From NCBI RefSeq assembly GCF_000220565.1, contig NZ_AFPM01000230.1, positions 1 through 46,633 of the forward strand: a stretch of DNA of 46,633 bases. Reading direction: 5' to 3'. The position numbers and the translations under genes were made by a program. Positions 7,750-16,263 of the stretch are shown piece by piece. The stretch's first letter is position 1; every line of letters begins with the position of its first letter. The notes under the pieces were generated by a model that saw only the letters and a list, made by a program, of their open reading frames with translations, searched no databases and had not been told where the DNA came from. Source of the DNA: Oceanicola sp. S124 (GTDB lineage Bacteria; Pseudomonadota; Alphaproteobacteria; Rhodobacterales; Rhodobacteraceae).

Positions 7750-9228
7750 ATGACAAGACCCCGCCGCATTGCCGTCGCCCGCCTCTGGCACGAGGCCAAT
7801 TCCTTCAATCCCGTCCCGACCGGGCTGGAGGATTTCCGCCGCCGGGAATGGACGCGGGGCGCGGCGGCGCTGGAGGGTGCGCGCGGCACGGCGACCGAAC
7901 TGGGTGGGCTGGTGCGCTTTCTCGATGCGCATCCGCATTGGCAAGTGACGGTCTCGCGCTGCACCTCGGCGCCGCCCCTGGGGCCGGTGACGCAGGCGGC
8001 GCTGGCGACGATCCGTGACGAGATCCTGGCCGACCTCGCCGGGCAGGATTGGGATGGCGTCTACCTCTCGCTGCATGGTGCGATGGTGGCCGAGGGCGAT
8101 CTGGCGCCGGACTACAGCCTGATCCGCGCGGTGCGCGAGGTGATCGGACCGGATCCGCTGCTGGCGGTCAGCCTGGACATGCACGCCTGCATCGACCCCT
8201 CGCTGGCGGGCGCGGCGGACATCCTGTCGGGCTACCAGACCTACCCCCATGTCGACATGGACGATACCGCGATCCGGGCGCTGAGCACGATGGAGCGCGC
8301 CTTTGCCCTTGGCACGCGCCCCGCCATCGCCCTGAGCCAGCTGGATTTTGCGCCGCTTTCGCACGGCATGCGGACCGCCGAAGGGCCAATGGCCGAGCTG
8401 GTGGCGCTTGGCCGGCAGGCTTGTCGCGACGCGGGGCTTGAGGATGTGACCTTCTTCGGCGGCTTCACCTATGCCGATACCCCCAACACCCGCGCCACGG
8501 TGGCGGTGACCCATCAGCCCGATGTCGCCCCGGCGCCGATGCTCGGGACGCTCGCGGCGGCCTACCTGGCGCGACGCGACGCCTTCCGGGTGGACCTGCC
8601 CGGCGCCGAAGAGGGCGTGGCACTGGCGCTGGACCACCTCGCCCGGGGCGCGCGCTGGCCCGTGGTTCTGGTGGATGCGGCGGACAATCCGCTTTCGGGC
8701 GGGATCGGGGATACCACGGCGCTGCTGCGCGCGATGCTGGCCTGCGGAAGCGATCTGCCGATGCTCTTCTGCTTCTTCTACGATCCGGCGCTGGTCGCGC
8801 TGGCGCATGAGTTGGGTGAGGGGGCCGAGATCGACTGTGCGCTTGGCGGCCGGATCGCGCCCGACTTCGGCGCTCCGGTGCCCTTCCAGGGCGTGGTCGA
8901 ACGGTTGACCGATGGCCGGTTCCGCAACCGTGGTCCCTTCGAATACGGGCGCGAGATCGACATGGGCCGCACCGCCGTGCTGCGCGCCGGGCAGATGCGC
9001 GTGGTCATCAGCGAGACCTGCCAGAGCGCCAACGACCCCGCCTGGTGCGATCTGAATGGCATCGACCTGGCGCAGGTCGCGCTGTTCGGCATCAAGGCCA
9101 AGAACCACTTCCGCGCCGGGTTCGAGCCGCTCTGCGGGCCGATCCTCGAGGTGGATTGCCCCGGTGTGGCGCCGGCGGACATGTCGCTGCTGCCCTACAG
9201 GCATCTGCCCCGGGCCTTCTACCGCTGA
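7750..9228 (+). CDS. M81 family (MlrC-like) metallopeptidase, copy 2
   Basis: A 492-residue M81 peptidase with the full N-terminal signature RIAVARLWHEANSFNP (residues 6-21), LHGA (residues 109-112), and presumed zinc ligands D143-x-H145 (LDMHAC) and H167 (YPHVDMDDT). No signal peptide is visible, so it is cytosolic. It lies 12 bp after rpiR and is probably cotranscribed with it. It is clearly a divergent paralogue of the protein at 3782-5260, although the two have exactly equal length. Two M81 enzymes in one locus suggest two different amide bonds, or two related substrates, are cleaved. Confidence 0.9.
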   Translation: MTRPRRIAVARLWHEANSFNPVPTGLEDFRRREWTRGAAALEGARGTATELGGLVRFLDAHPHWQVTVSRCTSAPPLGPVTQAALATIRDEILADLAGQDWDGVYLSLHGAMVAEGDLAPDYSLIRAVREVIGPDPLLAVSLDMHACIDPSLAGAADILSGYQTYPHVDMDDTAIRALSTMERAFALGTRPAIALSQLDFAPLSHGMRTAEGPMAELVALGRQACRDAGLEDVTFFGGFTYADTPNTRATVAVTHQPDVAPAPMLGTLAAAYLARRDAFRVDLPGAEEGVALALDHLARGARWPVVLVDAADNPLSGGIGDTTALLRAMLACGSDLPMLFCFFYDPALVALAHELGEGAEIDCALGGRIAPDFGAPVPFQGVVERLTDGRFRNRGPFEYGREIDMGRTAVLRAGQMRVVISETCQSANDPAWCDLNGIDLAQVALFGIKAKNHFRAGFEPLCGPILEVDCPGVAPADMSLLPYRHLPRAFYR

Positions 9229-9609
9229 TCCGGATCAGGCGGCGGGCCTGCCCCGTGGTGCGCCTTGTCGGGGCCCGGTGAGGGTGGTGCGCTCGCCGGA
9301 TCGTCCGCCATACACCGGGGCCGGCCCTCGTCCTGCGGAACAATTGGCGGCACATTCGGCGCCGGATGGGCGCGGCAACGGAAAGCCTCCGCAACGTCTG
9401 CGGAGGGCACGGGACCGGGTGGCAGGGGCCTGTCGCCTTCTTGCACGGCCCTGTCGCGCCGGACCTCCCGGCCCGAGGTCTCTGGTCTCCGTCCCGGTCC
9501 GCGTCAGATCCTTTGGCATCATGTCCGGGTCATGATGCTCTGCATCCGGTCGATGGGGGCGAGAGGCGCCATCGGGCAGGCGGCGGGGCAGCGATGGACT
9601 GGCCTGGTT
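9229..9609. other. Convergent intergenic region without a recognisable gene
   Basis: The 381 bp between the second M81 gene and the 3' end of the gamma-glutamyltransferase-family gene show no reading frame with family resemblance. A 14-bp palindrome (CTGATCCGGATCAG, 9225-9238) overlaps the M81 stop codon, and a hairpin lies at 9386-9406. Because genes converge here, the region most likely holds transcription ends only. Confidence 0.6.
9386..9406. terminator. Candidate bidirectional terminator hairpin between convergent genes
   Basis: An 8-bp perfect stem (CCTCCGCA / TGCGGAGG) with a 5-nt loop lies between the convergent M81 and GGT-family genes. No T-run follows on either strand, so it would be a weak or Rho-assisted terminator at best. 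Confidence 0.35.
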
Positions 9610-11145
9610 CTAGTGCCGAGGGTCGTGGTAGCCGGTCGTGCCGGAGGCCGCGCCCAGCACGAGGCCTGCCTGCCCCGCAAGCGGGCTGTATGCCAGGATG
9701 GGGGCAACGTCGTGGCCTCGCGCCGCAAGGCCTGCCATGACCTCTTGCCCCGCATGTCCTTCGACCTTCAGGGAATGGCTCTGGTCAGAGAAGGTACGCC
9801 CCAACAGGAAGCGCGGGGCGCTCAGCGCATCGGAGGGAGAGGCGTGGTAGTCGATCAGATGCGTCAGAACCACCGAAAGCGTCTGGGGTTGGCCGTCGGC
9901 GCCCTGGGTTCCGAAGGCGAACTCGGGGTGGCCGTCGGCATCCAGCGCAATTCCCGGCGTCAGGGTGTAGAAAGGCAGCTTCCCGGGGGCGAATGCATTC
10001 GGGTGGCCCCGAGACGCACTGAACGCGGCGCCACGGTTCTGCCAGACGATCCCGGTGTCGCCGGCCATCACGCCCGCACCCCAGTCGAAATAGGTGCTCT
10101 GCAGCACGCTGGCCGCATTTCCCGCGCTGTCGATGGCCCCGAGAAACGCGGTGTCGCCGTGCTGCCATGGGTCTGGCCAGGGCAACGCGCGGTTGGGACA
10201 GATCGCTGCCGCCTTCGTGTCGAGTGTCGCTGCGCTGAGAAGCCGCTGCACGTCCACATTGGCAAAGCGCGGATCGGCGATCTGCCGGCGGTCCCGAAAG
10301 GCCTGTTTCACGGCTTCGATGCAGAGGTGCAGGTGCGCCGCGCTTCCCGGGCTCAGGTCGGCCAGGTCCAGCCGTCCGAGACTGCCCATGATCTGCAGGA
10401 AGGTGATGCCCTGCGTCGGCGGCGGAGGTGCCAGAAGACAGCGGTCGCGGTAGGGGGTGGAGAGCGGAGCGGTTTCCCTCGTGCGCGTCCGTGCCAGATC
10501 CGCGGCGGAGATGGCAATGCCCTGGTCGTTCAGCCCGGCGAGGATGCGGCGCGACAGCGTTCCCTCGTAAAAGTCCCGGGCCCCGCGCTCGGCAAGCGTC
10601 TCAAGGGTCTCTGCCAGGGCGGGTTGGCGCATCAGCGCCCCGGCCGGGCGTGGCCGGCCGTCGAGAACAAAGACGCCCTCAAACCCGGGCCAATCCGCAA
10701 TCTCGGGGTGTCGGTAGGCGGTCCAGAAGGCCTGGGATCGCGAGACCCGATGGCCCTCGCGGGCGATCGACGCGGCAGGGCCGATGAGATCTTCCCAGCG
10801 GGCGGTCCCGCCGAGAGCCTGCGTGGAGTAATCCAGCGCATGCGCCCAGCCGTCGACCACGGCGGCGCTCGTCAGCACGGAGTCGCGTCCCCGGTCCGGG
10901 ATCGGAGCGGTCGGGGCGGGGCGCTGCAGGCCCTGTCCGATGGCGAGGAAGCAGCGCCTGTCTCCCTTGCGGTCGGCGACCAGCCAAACCGCATCACCGC
11001 CCAAGCCGCAGAAATGCGGTGCGACGACGGATAGCACCGCCCCGGCGGCAATGATCGCCTCGGGCGCGGTTCCGCCTGCGTCCAGAACCCGCTGACCAAT
11101 CTCGGTCGCAAGCGGGTGCGGCGTGGTCATGGCGCCAGATGTCAT
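9610..11145 (-). CDS. Gamma-glutamyltransferase-family Ntn hydrolase (cytosolic)
   Basis: A 511-residue GGT-family protein. These enzymes are made as a precursor that self-cleaves before a threonine, the nucleophile of the small subunit. Here the likely nucleophile is T332 in HGDTAFLGAIDSAGNAASVLQST, with the conserved GDTGIVWQNRGAAF segment about 36 residues later. CGLGGDAVWLV (about residues 46-56) is the usual N-terminal motif. There is no signal peptide, unlike periplasmic Ggt, so it works on an imported gamma-glutamyl or acyl-amide compound in the cytosol. The start at 11145 overlaps the stop of tetR by ATGA. The same frame stays open upstream through tetR, but that part is not protein-like. 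Relatives include YwrD-type and cephalosporin-acylase-like proteins. Confidence 0.88.
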   Translation of the reverse strand: MTSGAMTTPHPLATEIGQRVLDAGGTAPEAIIAAGAVLSVVAPHFCGLGGDAVWLVADRKGDRRCFLAIGQGLQRPAPTAPIPDRGRDSVLTSAAVVDGWAHALDYSTQALGGTARWEDLIGPAASIAREGHRVSRSQAFWTAYRHPEIADWPGFEGVFVLDGRPRPAGALMRQPALAETLETLAERGARDFYEGTLSRRILAGLNDQGIAISAADLARTRTRETAPLSTPYRDRCLLAPPPPTQGITFLQIMGSLGRLDLADLSPGSAAHLHLCIEAVKQAFRDRRQIADPRFANVDVQRLLSAATLDTKAAAICPNRALPWPDPWQHGDTAFLGAIDSAGNAASVLQSTYFDWGAGVMAGDTGIVWQNRGAAFSASRGHPNAFAPGKLPFYTLTPGIALDADGHPEFAFGTQGADGQPQTLSVVLTHLIDYHASPSDALSAPRFLLGRTFSDQSHSLKVEGHAGQEVMAGLAARGHDVAPILAYSPLAGQAGLVLGAASGTTGYHDPRH

Positions 11146-11798
11146 CGTTGCGGAACCGCGAGCGAGGCGCGGATGATGCCCACCACTTCTTCCCGGCGGA
11201 GGTCGAGGAAGGCCGGATCGCCAAGGTCCCGGCCGAGCACGACGCTCATCGTCTGGCCGTTGGCTATGTGGATGGTCGAAAGCCCGAGGATCGACAGGTA
11301 GAGCATGCCCGGGTCCGGACGGCGCGCGAAGGACCGGTCCTTCAGGCCGCGGTCGAGCACCGCGTCGATGGCCTCGATCAGGGTCTTTGCGCGCGCATTG
11401 ACGCTGCCCAGGTCGCGCACCTCCTTTGCGTCTGTCATGTTCTCGATCCGCATCAGGGCCTGGAACTGCGGGTTCTGGCACATGTAGTCGAAGGTGAAGC
11501 GGACGAGCCCGTCGATGGCCTCGACGGGGGGCAGATCCCAGAAGGTCGCCTCCGCTTCTGCCTTTCGCAGGCGGTCGTAGGCCTGTTCCAGGCAGGCGCG
11601 GTAGAGGCCGTGCTTGTTGCCGAAGTAGTGGTAGAGCATCCGGACGTTGCAATTCGCGTCCTTGACGATTCGCGCCACGCTCGCGCCCTCGTATCCGTGG
11701 CGCACGAAGTCGGCGGTGGCGGCGTCGATCAGCCGCCGGGCGACCGCCCCATAGGCCTCGGCCGGGCTCGAGTCTTCGTTGGATTGACCCGTCATCAT
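11142..11798 (-). CDS. TetR/AcrR family transcriptional regulator
   Basis: A 218-residue regulator with an N-terminal TetR helix-turn-helix (about residues 20-65: RRLIDAATADFVRHGYEGAS, then CNVRMLYHYFGNKHGLYRACLE) and an all-helical ligand-binding C-terminal domain. It is cotranscribed and translationally coupled with the GGT-family gene (ATGA overlap at 11142-11145) and divergent from the Gsi/Dpp-like importer starting at 12008. A 20-bp near-palindrome in the shared promoter region (11903-11922) is the likely binding site, so it should repress the importer and its own transcript until an inducer binds. Confidence 0.93.
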   Translation of the reverse strand: MMTGQSNEDSSPAEAYGAVARRLIDAATADFVRHGYEGASVARIVKDANCNVRMLYHYFGNKHGLYRACLEQAYDRLRKAEAEATFWDLPPVEAIDGLVRFTFDYMCQNPQFQALMRIENMTDAKEVRDLGSVNARAKTLIEAIDAVLDRGLKDRSFARRPDPGMLYLSILGLSTIHIANGQTMSVVLGRDLGDPAFLDLRREEVVGIIRASLAVPQR

Positions 11799-11902
11799 TC
11801 AAATCCTGCTCAATTTTAAGGCTCTGTGCGCTGGCTTTGGGCGGTTTCAGACTTTTCTCGTCTCATTTTCCGTCGCGGAGGCCGATACACATTCCGCAAA
11901 TG

Positions 11903-11922
11903 GTAAGTAAACGTTCACTTAC
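11903..11922. promoter_or_regulatory. Likely TetR operator between tetR-ggt and the peptide importer
   Basis: Two 6-bp arms GTAAGT and ACTTAC flank a central AACGTT; 18 of 20 positions are symmetric. It lies 104 bp upstream of the tetR start and 85 bp upstream of the binding-protein start. Palindromes of this size and A/T-flanked form are typical TetR-family operators. No other palindrome of comparable quality was seen in the gap. Confidence 0.72.
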
Positions 11923-12007
11923 TTTCTGACTGCTGCTCTCAGCGGGCGCAAGGTCAAAAAGCGAAACGTCCCTGCCACATCGGCATGGCCCAACGGATTG
12001 GATCGAG

Positions 12008-13513
12008 ATGACCAAGAAACTGCACATGATACTGGCAAGTACGGCAATCGCCGCCGCAGGCTCTGCTGCGCTGGCGCAGGACTTCACCGACAAGCGCGTT
12101 GCCGTCGCGATCACCGAAACGATTTCGGGCTACAATCCCTATGCGGATCCCGTCGTCCTGCTGGGGAGTGTCTGGTGCCAGGTCTACGGCTGCATCACGC
12201 GCTACGACTGGGAGGCAGGAGAGTTCGTTCCCTTCCTCGCGGAGTCGGTCGAAACCCTGGATGAGCTGACCTGGGAAATCACGCTGCCCGAGGGGCTGAC
12301 CCGTCACAATGGCGATCCGGTCCTGGCGGCGGACATCGTCCACTCGATCGAATATCTCGGCTCCAATCCCGGCTCGGGCAAGTCCTATCTCGTGGCGGGA
12401 TGGGAGAAGGTCGAGGCGATCGACGACCGCAGGGTCCATATCACCACCGCGACACCTGATGCGACGCTGCGGGACAACCTTGCCGGGGTCGCGGTGACCT
12501 CGAAGGCCCTTTTCGACGAGATGGGTGACGACATGTTCCGCCAGGCGCCCTATGGCGCGGGCCCCTACAAGCTGTCCGACATCAGCATCGGCGAGCACAT
12601 GATCATCGAACGCAACGACGATCACCCGATGGTGCAGGCGCAGAACCCGCGGCAGATCATGTTCCGCATCATGCCCGAGCCCGAGCAGCGGGTCACCGCC
12701 CTGGCCAACGGCGAGGTGCAGATCGCTCAGCTGGTGCCGCCGCAGCTTCGTCCCCGTGTCGAAGGCTTGCCCAATGCCCGGATCGAAACGACCAACTCGG
12801 TCGAGATGATGTTCCTGGGCATGTCGCCGAAGACCCATCCCTGGGAGGTGAAGGAAGCGCGCCAGGCTGTCGCCCATGCGATCAACCGCGAAGCCATCGT
12901 CGCGGCGATCCTGCAGGGCCAGGCCAAGCTGCTGGATGGCCCGGTCAGCCAGGGTCAGCTGGGGTTCGATCCCGACTTCAAGAGCCCCTATGACTACAAC
13001 CCCGAACGCGCCCGCGAGCTGCTGGCCTCTGTCGGGCTGGAAGGGGTCGAGGTCACCCTTTCGACGCCGGTCGGTCGCTACACTGCGGACCGCCAGATCA
13101 CCGAGGCGATGGTGCCCATGCTCGAGGAGGCCGGGTTCAGCGTCACGCTCGACACGCCGGAATGGGCCACGCTCTGGGCCAATGTGCAGCAGGGCAACGT
13201 GCCCTTCTACTACATGGGGCGAGGCTCGATGATCGACCCGTCGCGGGCGCTGCACCAGTACTTCGCGACCGGTGGATCGCCGCGCCTGGGCTTCTCGAAT
13301 GCCGAGCTGGACGCGCTGCTGGCCGCCGAGCGTGCCGAATTCGATCCTGCCACCCGGGCCGCCAGGATGCAGGAGGCCATCGTCAAGCTGGTCGACGAGG
13401 CGCCCGCCGCCTTCATGTGGCAGCACGAAATGGCCTGGGGTGTCGCCAATGGCGTGACCTTCAATCCGCATCCCGCGGATCAGGTCAACGGCTGGGAAAT
13501 CCTCGTCGAGTGA
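12008..13513 (+). CDS. Peptide-type ABC transporter substrate-binding protein, SBP family 5
   Basis: Periplasmic binding protein of 501 residues. It has a Sec signal peptide ending SAALAQ near residue 24 and no lipobox. Family 5 features include SGYNPYADP near residues 40-48, LPEGLTRHNGDPVLAADIVHSIEYL near residues 94-118, and a mixed lobe with EARQAVAHAINREAIVAAIL near residues 284-303. It is the first gene of a six-gene rightward operon and determines what the importer takes up. It differs strongly from the binding protein at 2150-3730, so the two importers should have different ligands. The GGT-family enzyme next door and the Gsi-like layout suggest a gamma-glutamyl peptide or glutathione-like ligand (inference). 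Confidence 0.94.
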   Translation: MTKKLHMILASTAIAAAGSAALAQDFTDKRVAVAITETISGYNPYADPVVLLGSVWCQVYGCITRYDWEAGEFVPFLAESVETLDELTWEITLPEGLTRHNGDPVLAADIVHSIEYLGSNPGSGKSYLVAGWEKVEAIDDRRVHITTATPDATLRDNLAGVAVTSKALFDEMGDDMFRQAPYGAGPYKLSDISIGEHMIIERNDDHPMVQAQNPRQIMFRIMPEPEQRVTALANGEVQIAQLVPPQLRPRVEGLPNARIETTNSVEMMFLGMSPKTHPWEVKEARQAVAHAINREAIVAAILQGQAKLLDGPVSQGQLGFDPDFKSPYDYNPERARELLASVGLEGVEVTLSTPVGRYTADRQITEAMVPMLEEAGFSVTLDTPEWATLWANVQQGNVPFYYMGRGSMIDPSRALHQYFATGGSPRLGFSNAELDALLAAERAEFDPATRAARMQEAIVKLVDEAPAAFMWQHEMAWGVANGVTFNPHPADQVNGWEILVE

Positions 13514-13574
13514 GTGCCCGACCCCAACTGCCCGGGCCGTCCGCATGGCGGCTCGGGCTTCGCGAGGACCAAGG

Positions 13575-14579
13575 ATGCTGATGTATCTCTCCAAACGTAT
13601 TCTCGGGGCCATCCCCGTGCTGATCGTGGTGGCTGCCGTGGTCTTCACCCTGATGCAGTTTGCGCCGGGCGATGCGGTGAACATGCTGGTATCAGACGAG
13701 GCCTCCGAGGCGGACAAGGCCGCGATCCGCGAGGCCTGGGGCCTGGACCGGCCGCCGCTCGTGCAGTTTCTCAGCTTCCTGGGCAATGCCGTGACCGGCG
13801 ATTTCGGGACCTCGTTCAAGTACAAGGTCCCCGTGATGGAGCTGGTGATGGAAAAGCTGCCGGCGACCATCGAGCTTGCGCTGGCCTCGACCCTCGTTGC
13901 GGTGGTGATCGGCATCCCCCTTGGTGTCCTGGCCGGCGCACGGCCCGGCTCGGTCTGGGACAGCATGGCGTCGGCCTTCAGCTTTGCCGGCATCTCGATG
14001 CCCAACTTCTGGCTCGGCATCCTGCTGATCCTGCTCTTTGCGGGGCAATGGCACCTGCTGCCCTCTGGCGGACGGACCCCATGGGGGCTGGATCTGCCGC
14101 GTATCACCGGCTTCCACCTTGTCGATTCCGTCCTGCAGGGCCGGTGGGATGCCTTCCTCTCGACGCTTCGCTATCTGGCGCTGCCCTCGATCGTCATGGG
14201 CACCAACATGATGGGCATCATCGCGCAGATGACCCGGGCTTCGGTGCAGGAGGCCCTGCACGAGGACTATGTCGTGACCGCCCGGGCCAAGGGTCTCAGC
14301 GGTCAGCGGGTGCTGTGGCGGCATGCCTTCCGCAACGCCCTGATCGGCGTGGTGACGATCATCGGGCTCGAGTTCGGCGCGCTGCTGTCAGGGGCGATGA
14401 TCGTCGAGACGGTCTTCGCATGGCCGGGGATCGGCAGCCTGCTGATCCAGGGCATCGCCGCGCGGGACTTTCCGCTGATCATCGGCCTGGTACTGGTCTA
14501 CACGGGCCTGTTCATCCTGGTGAACCTGCTGATCGACCTTCTTTACACGCTCATCGATCCCCGGATCCGGGTCAGCTGA
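13575..14579 (+). CDS. Peptide ABC transporter permease, DppB/GsiC-type
   Basis: Inner-membrane permease of 334 residues with the DppB pattern: YLSKRILGAIPVLIVVAAVV helix, FAPGDAVNML, and the EAA loop EALHEDYVVTARAKGLSGQR, ending TLIDPRIRVS. The start is uncertain between the ATG at 13575 (GAGG 7 nt upstream) and the ATG at 13581 (AAGG 6 nt upstream); an in-frame ATG at 13545 lies before family homology. It follows the binding-protein gene by 61 bp and precedes the second permease by 12 bp. It forms the translocation pore together with the DppC/GsiD-type protein. Confidence 0.94.
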   Translation: MLMYLSKRILGAIPVLIVVAAVVFTLMQFAPGDAVNMLVSDEASEADKAAIREAWGLDRPPLVQFLSFLGNAVTGDFGTSFKYKVPVMELVMEKLPATIELALASTLVAVVIGIPLGVLAGARPGSVWDSMASAFSFAGISMPNFWLGILLILLFAGQWHLLPSGGRTPWGLDLPRITGFHLVDSVLQGRWDAFLSTLRYLALPSIVMGTNMMGIIAQMTRASVQEALHEDYVVTARAKGLSGQRVLWRHAFRNALIGVVTIIGLEFGALLSGAMIVETVFAWPGIGSLLIQGIAARDFPLIIGLVLVYTGLFILVNLLIDLLYTLIDPRIRVS

Positions 14580-14591
14580 GGGGCTCTCAAG

Positions 14592-15476
14592 ATGAACACC
14601 CAAACCTCCCCTGCCACCTTGCCCGGCCTCTGCGCACGTCTGCGGAAACGCTATCGCCAGATGACCGGGTTCAAGGCGCTGTTCGGGCTGGGCATGGTCG
14701 CGATCCTGCTGCTGATGGGGCTCTTCAGCCCGCTTCTGGCGCCGCATGCCCCCAACAGCCAGGACCTGATGAGCGCCATGCGCCCGCCGGACTGGACCGG
14801 GCCACATGTGCTGGGCACGGATCACCTCGGGCGGGATATCCTGAGCCGCATCATCTACGGGTCCCGCGTGTCGCTGGTGATCGCCATCGCCGTGGCGGTC
14901 TTCGCCAGCCTGCTCGGGGTCTTCCTGGGCGTGGTGGGCGGCTACTTCGGCGGGCGGATCGACGCGGCCGTCCAGAAGGTGACCGAGATCTTCTGGTCCT
15001 TCCCGCCGCTCATGCTGGCGATCGCCATCGTCGCCTTCATCGGACAGGGGCTGGTGATCGTCGTCATCGCCCTGACCGCGCAGCGATGGATTCCCTATTG
15101 CCGCGTCACCCGCGCCGAGACCATGGCCCTCAGGGACCGCGAGTTCATTCTCTCGGCCCGATCGCTCGGCGCATCGAGCCGGTTCATCATCCTGCACCAC
15201 ATCCTGCCGAACGTGATGCTGTCGATCATCGTGATGACCAGCTTCGCCATGGCCAACGCGATCATCGCCGAAGCCTCGCTCAGCTTCCTGGGCCTCGGCG
15301 TGCCACCGCATATCCCCACCTGGGGCGGCATGCTGTCCGACAGCCGGGCCTATATCTCCAGCGCCTGGTGGATGGCGCTGTTCCCGGGGCTTGCCATCTT
15401 TCTCACCGTTCTGGGGCTGAACCTGCTCGGCGATGCGCTGCGCAACCAGTTCGACCCCAAGCTGAAATCCCACTGA
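14592..15476 (+). CDS. Peptide ABC transporter permease, DppC/GsiD-type
   Basis: Inner-membrane permease of 294 residues. The diagnostic GTDHLGRDILSRIIYGSRVS motif lies near residues 75-94 after a first membrane helix at about residues 31-50. The EAA-type loop (AETMALRDREFILSARSLGA) is near residues 175-194, and the C-terminus NLLGDALRNQFDPKLKS is typical. A GAGG site precedes the ATG. It is the third gene of the importer operon; RidA-family genes follow 29 bp later. Confidence 0.95.
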   Translation: MNTQTSPATLPGLCARLRKRYRQMTGFKALFGLGMVAILLLMGLFSPLLAPHAPNSQDLMSAMRPPDWTGPHVLGTDHLGRDILSRIIYGSRVSLVIAIAVAVFASLLGVFLGVVGGYFGGRIDAAVQKVTEIFWSFPPLMLAIAIVAFIGQGLVIVVIALTAQRWIPYCRVTRAETMALRDREFILSARSLGASSRFIILHHILPNVMLSIIVMTSFAMANAIIAEASLSFLGLGVPPHIPTWGGMLSDSRAYISSAWWMALFPGLAIFLTVLGLNLLGDALRNQFDPKLKSH

Positions 15477-15505
15477 CACCTCACTGATCTCACGGAGACG
15501 ACCCC

Positions 15506-15883
15506 ATGACGACCCTCACCCGAAGCCACACCGAGACAATGGACGGAGCAAAGCGCTCGCTGGTCTGCAAGACGGGGGCCTGGACCCATTTCATCGGCCT
15601 GCAGCCGCGCAACCTGGACGGGGACATCAAGGAGCAGGCGGCAGATGTAGTCGCCCAGCTCGAAGCCCTGCTGGAAGAGGCCGGCCTTGCGCAGCAGGAT
15701 CTCTTCACCGTCACCATCTGGCTGAAGGACATGCGGTACTTCTCGGCGCTGAACGCAGTCTGGAACGGCTGGGTCGATGACGCCAACCCGCCGGCCCGCA
15801 CCTGTGTCTCGGGTGAGCTCTACCGTCCCGACCTGCTGCTGGAAGTGGTGGCCGTGGCCTACAAGAGCGAGGTGGCAGCATGA
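15506..15883 (+). CDS. RidA/YjgF-family protein (first of a tandem pair, key arginine kept)
   Basis: A 125-residue RidA-fold protein. Family members are trimers with active sites between subunits; RidA itself hydrolyses reactive enamine/imine intermediates released by PLP enzymes. The active-site arginine is present in PPARTCVSGELYRPDLLLEV (R about residue 98). It sits between the second permease and the ATPase gene of a peptide importer operon and overlaps the next RidA-family gene by 4 bp (ATGA). A role in clearing imines or hydrolysing an imported compound or its product is inferred. Because of low general conservation it is probably not the housekeeping RidA. Confidence 0.88.
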   Translation: MTTLTRSHTETMDGAKRSLVCKTGAWTHFIGLQPRNLDGDIKEQAADVVAQLEALLEEAGLAQQDLFTVTIWLKDMRYFSALNAVWNGWVDDANPPARTCVSGELYRPDLLLEVVAVAYKSEVAA

Positions 15884-16248
15884 GCATTCTCAAGACCGGG
15901 CGGATCGACAGATGGGGGCCGAAGATCTTCCTGGGGTCGGCGGCGGGCGACATCGCCTCGGTCTGCCTGACGGCGCCGGACAAGTCCGGCAGCTTCGCCG
16001 AACAGACCCGGGGCATCTTCGCGGTGATCGACGATCTGCTGGCGCAGATGGGCTCTGATCGCTCGGCCCTGATCTATGCCCAGGTCTGGCTGGCCGGGAT
16101 GGAGCACTGGCCCGAGTTCGTGCCGCTCTGGAACGATTGGGTGGGGGCTGCACATGCCCCCGGACTGTCGGTGGTCGAAATGGCCGCCTCGCGCCGGGAC
16201 TCGCGCCTGGAAATCCGTGTCTGGGCCGACCGCCCTGCCGCGGCCTGA
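15880..16248 (+). CDS. RidA/YjgF-family protein (second of pair, active-site arginine missing)
   Basis: A 122-residue RidA-fold protein overlapping the previous gene by 4 bp. The fold signature is clear (GDIASVCLTAPDKSGSFAEQ, VIDDLLAQMGSDRSALIYAQVWLAGMEHWPEFVPLWNDWV), but the segment equal to PPARTCV in the partner reads APGLSVVEM, so the arginine that holds the substrate carboxylate in RidA is absent. With their overlap this suggests a mixed trimer in which this subunit is structural, or a different chemistry. The ATPase gene follows 15 bp later. Confidence 0.85.
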   Translation: MSILKTGRIDRWGPKIFLGSAAGDIASVCLTAPDKSGSFAEQTRGIFAVIDDLLAQMGSDRSALIYAQVWLAGMEHWPEFVPLWNDWVGAAHAPGLSVVEMAASRRDSRLEIRVWADRPAAA

Positions 16249-16263
16249 CAACGGAGACCGGCT

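Noticed and set aside
9225-9238. 14-bp palindrome CTGATCCGGATCAG at the second M81 stop codon
   Set aside because: It overlaps coding sequence, is not next to a promoter and has no T-run; probably chance.
9265-11034. 589-codon plus-strand frame opposite the GGT-family gene
   Set aside because: No family motif; the minus strand carries a convincing GGT-family protein.
11146-11802. N-terminal extension of the GGT-family frame through tetR
   Set aside because: The extension is R/G/P-rich and out of frame with the clear TetR protein; the ATGA overlap at 11142-11145 gives the natural start.
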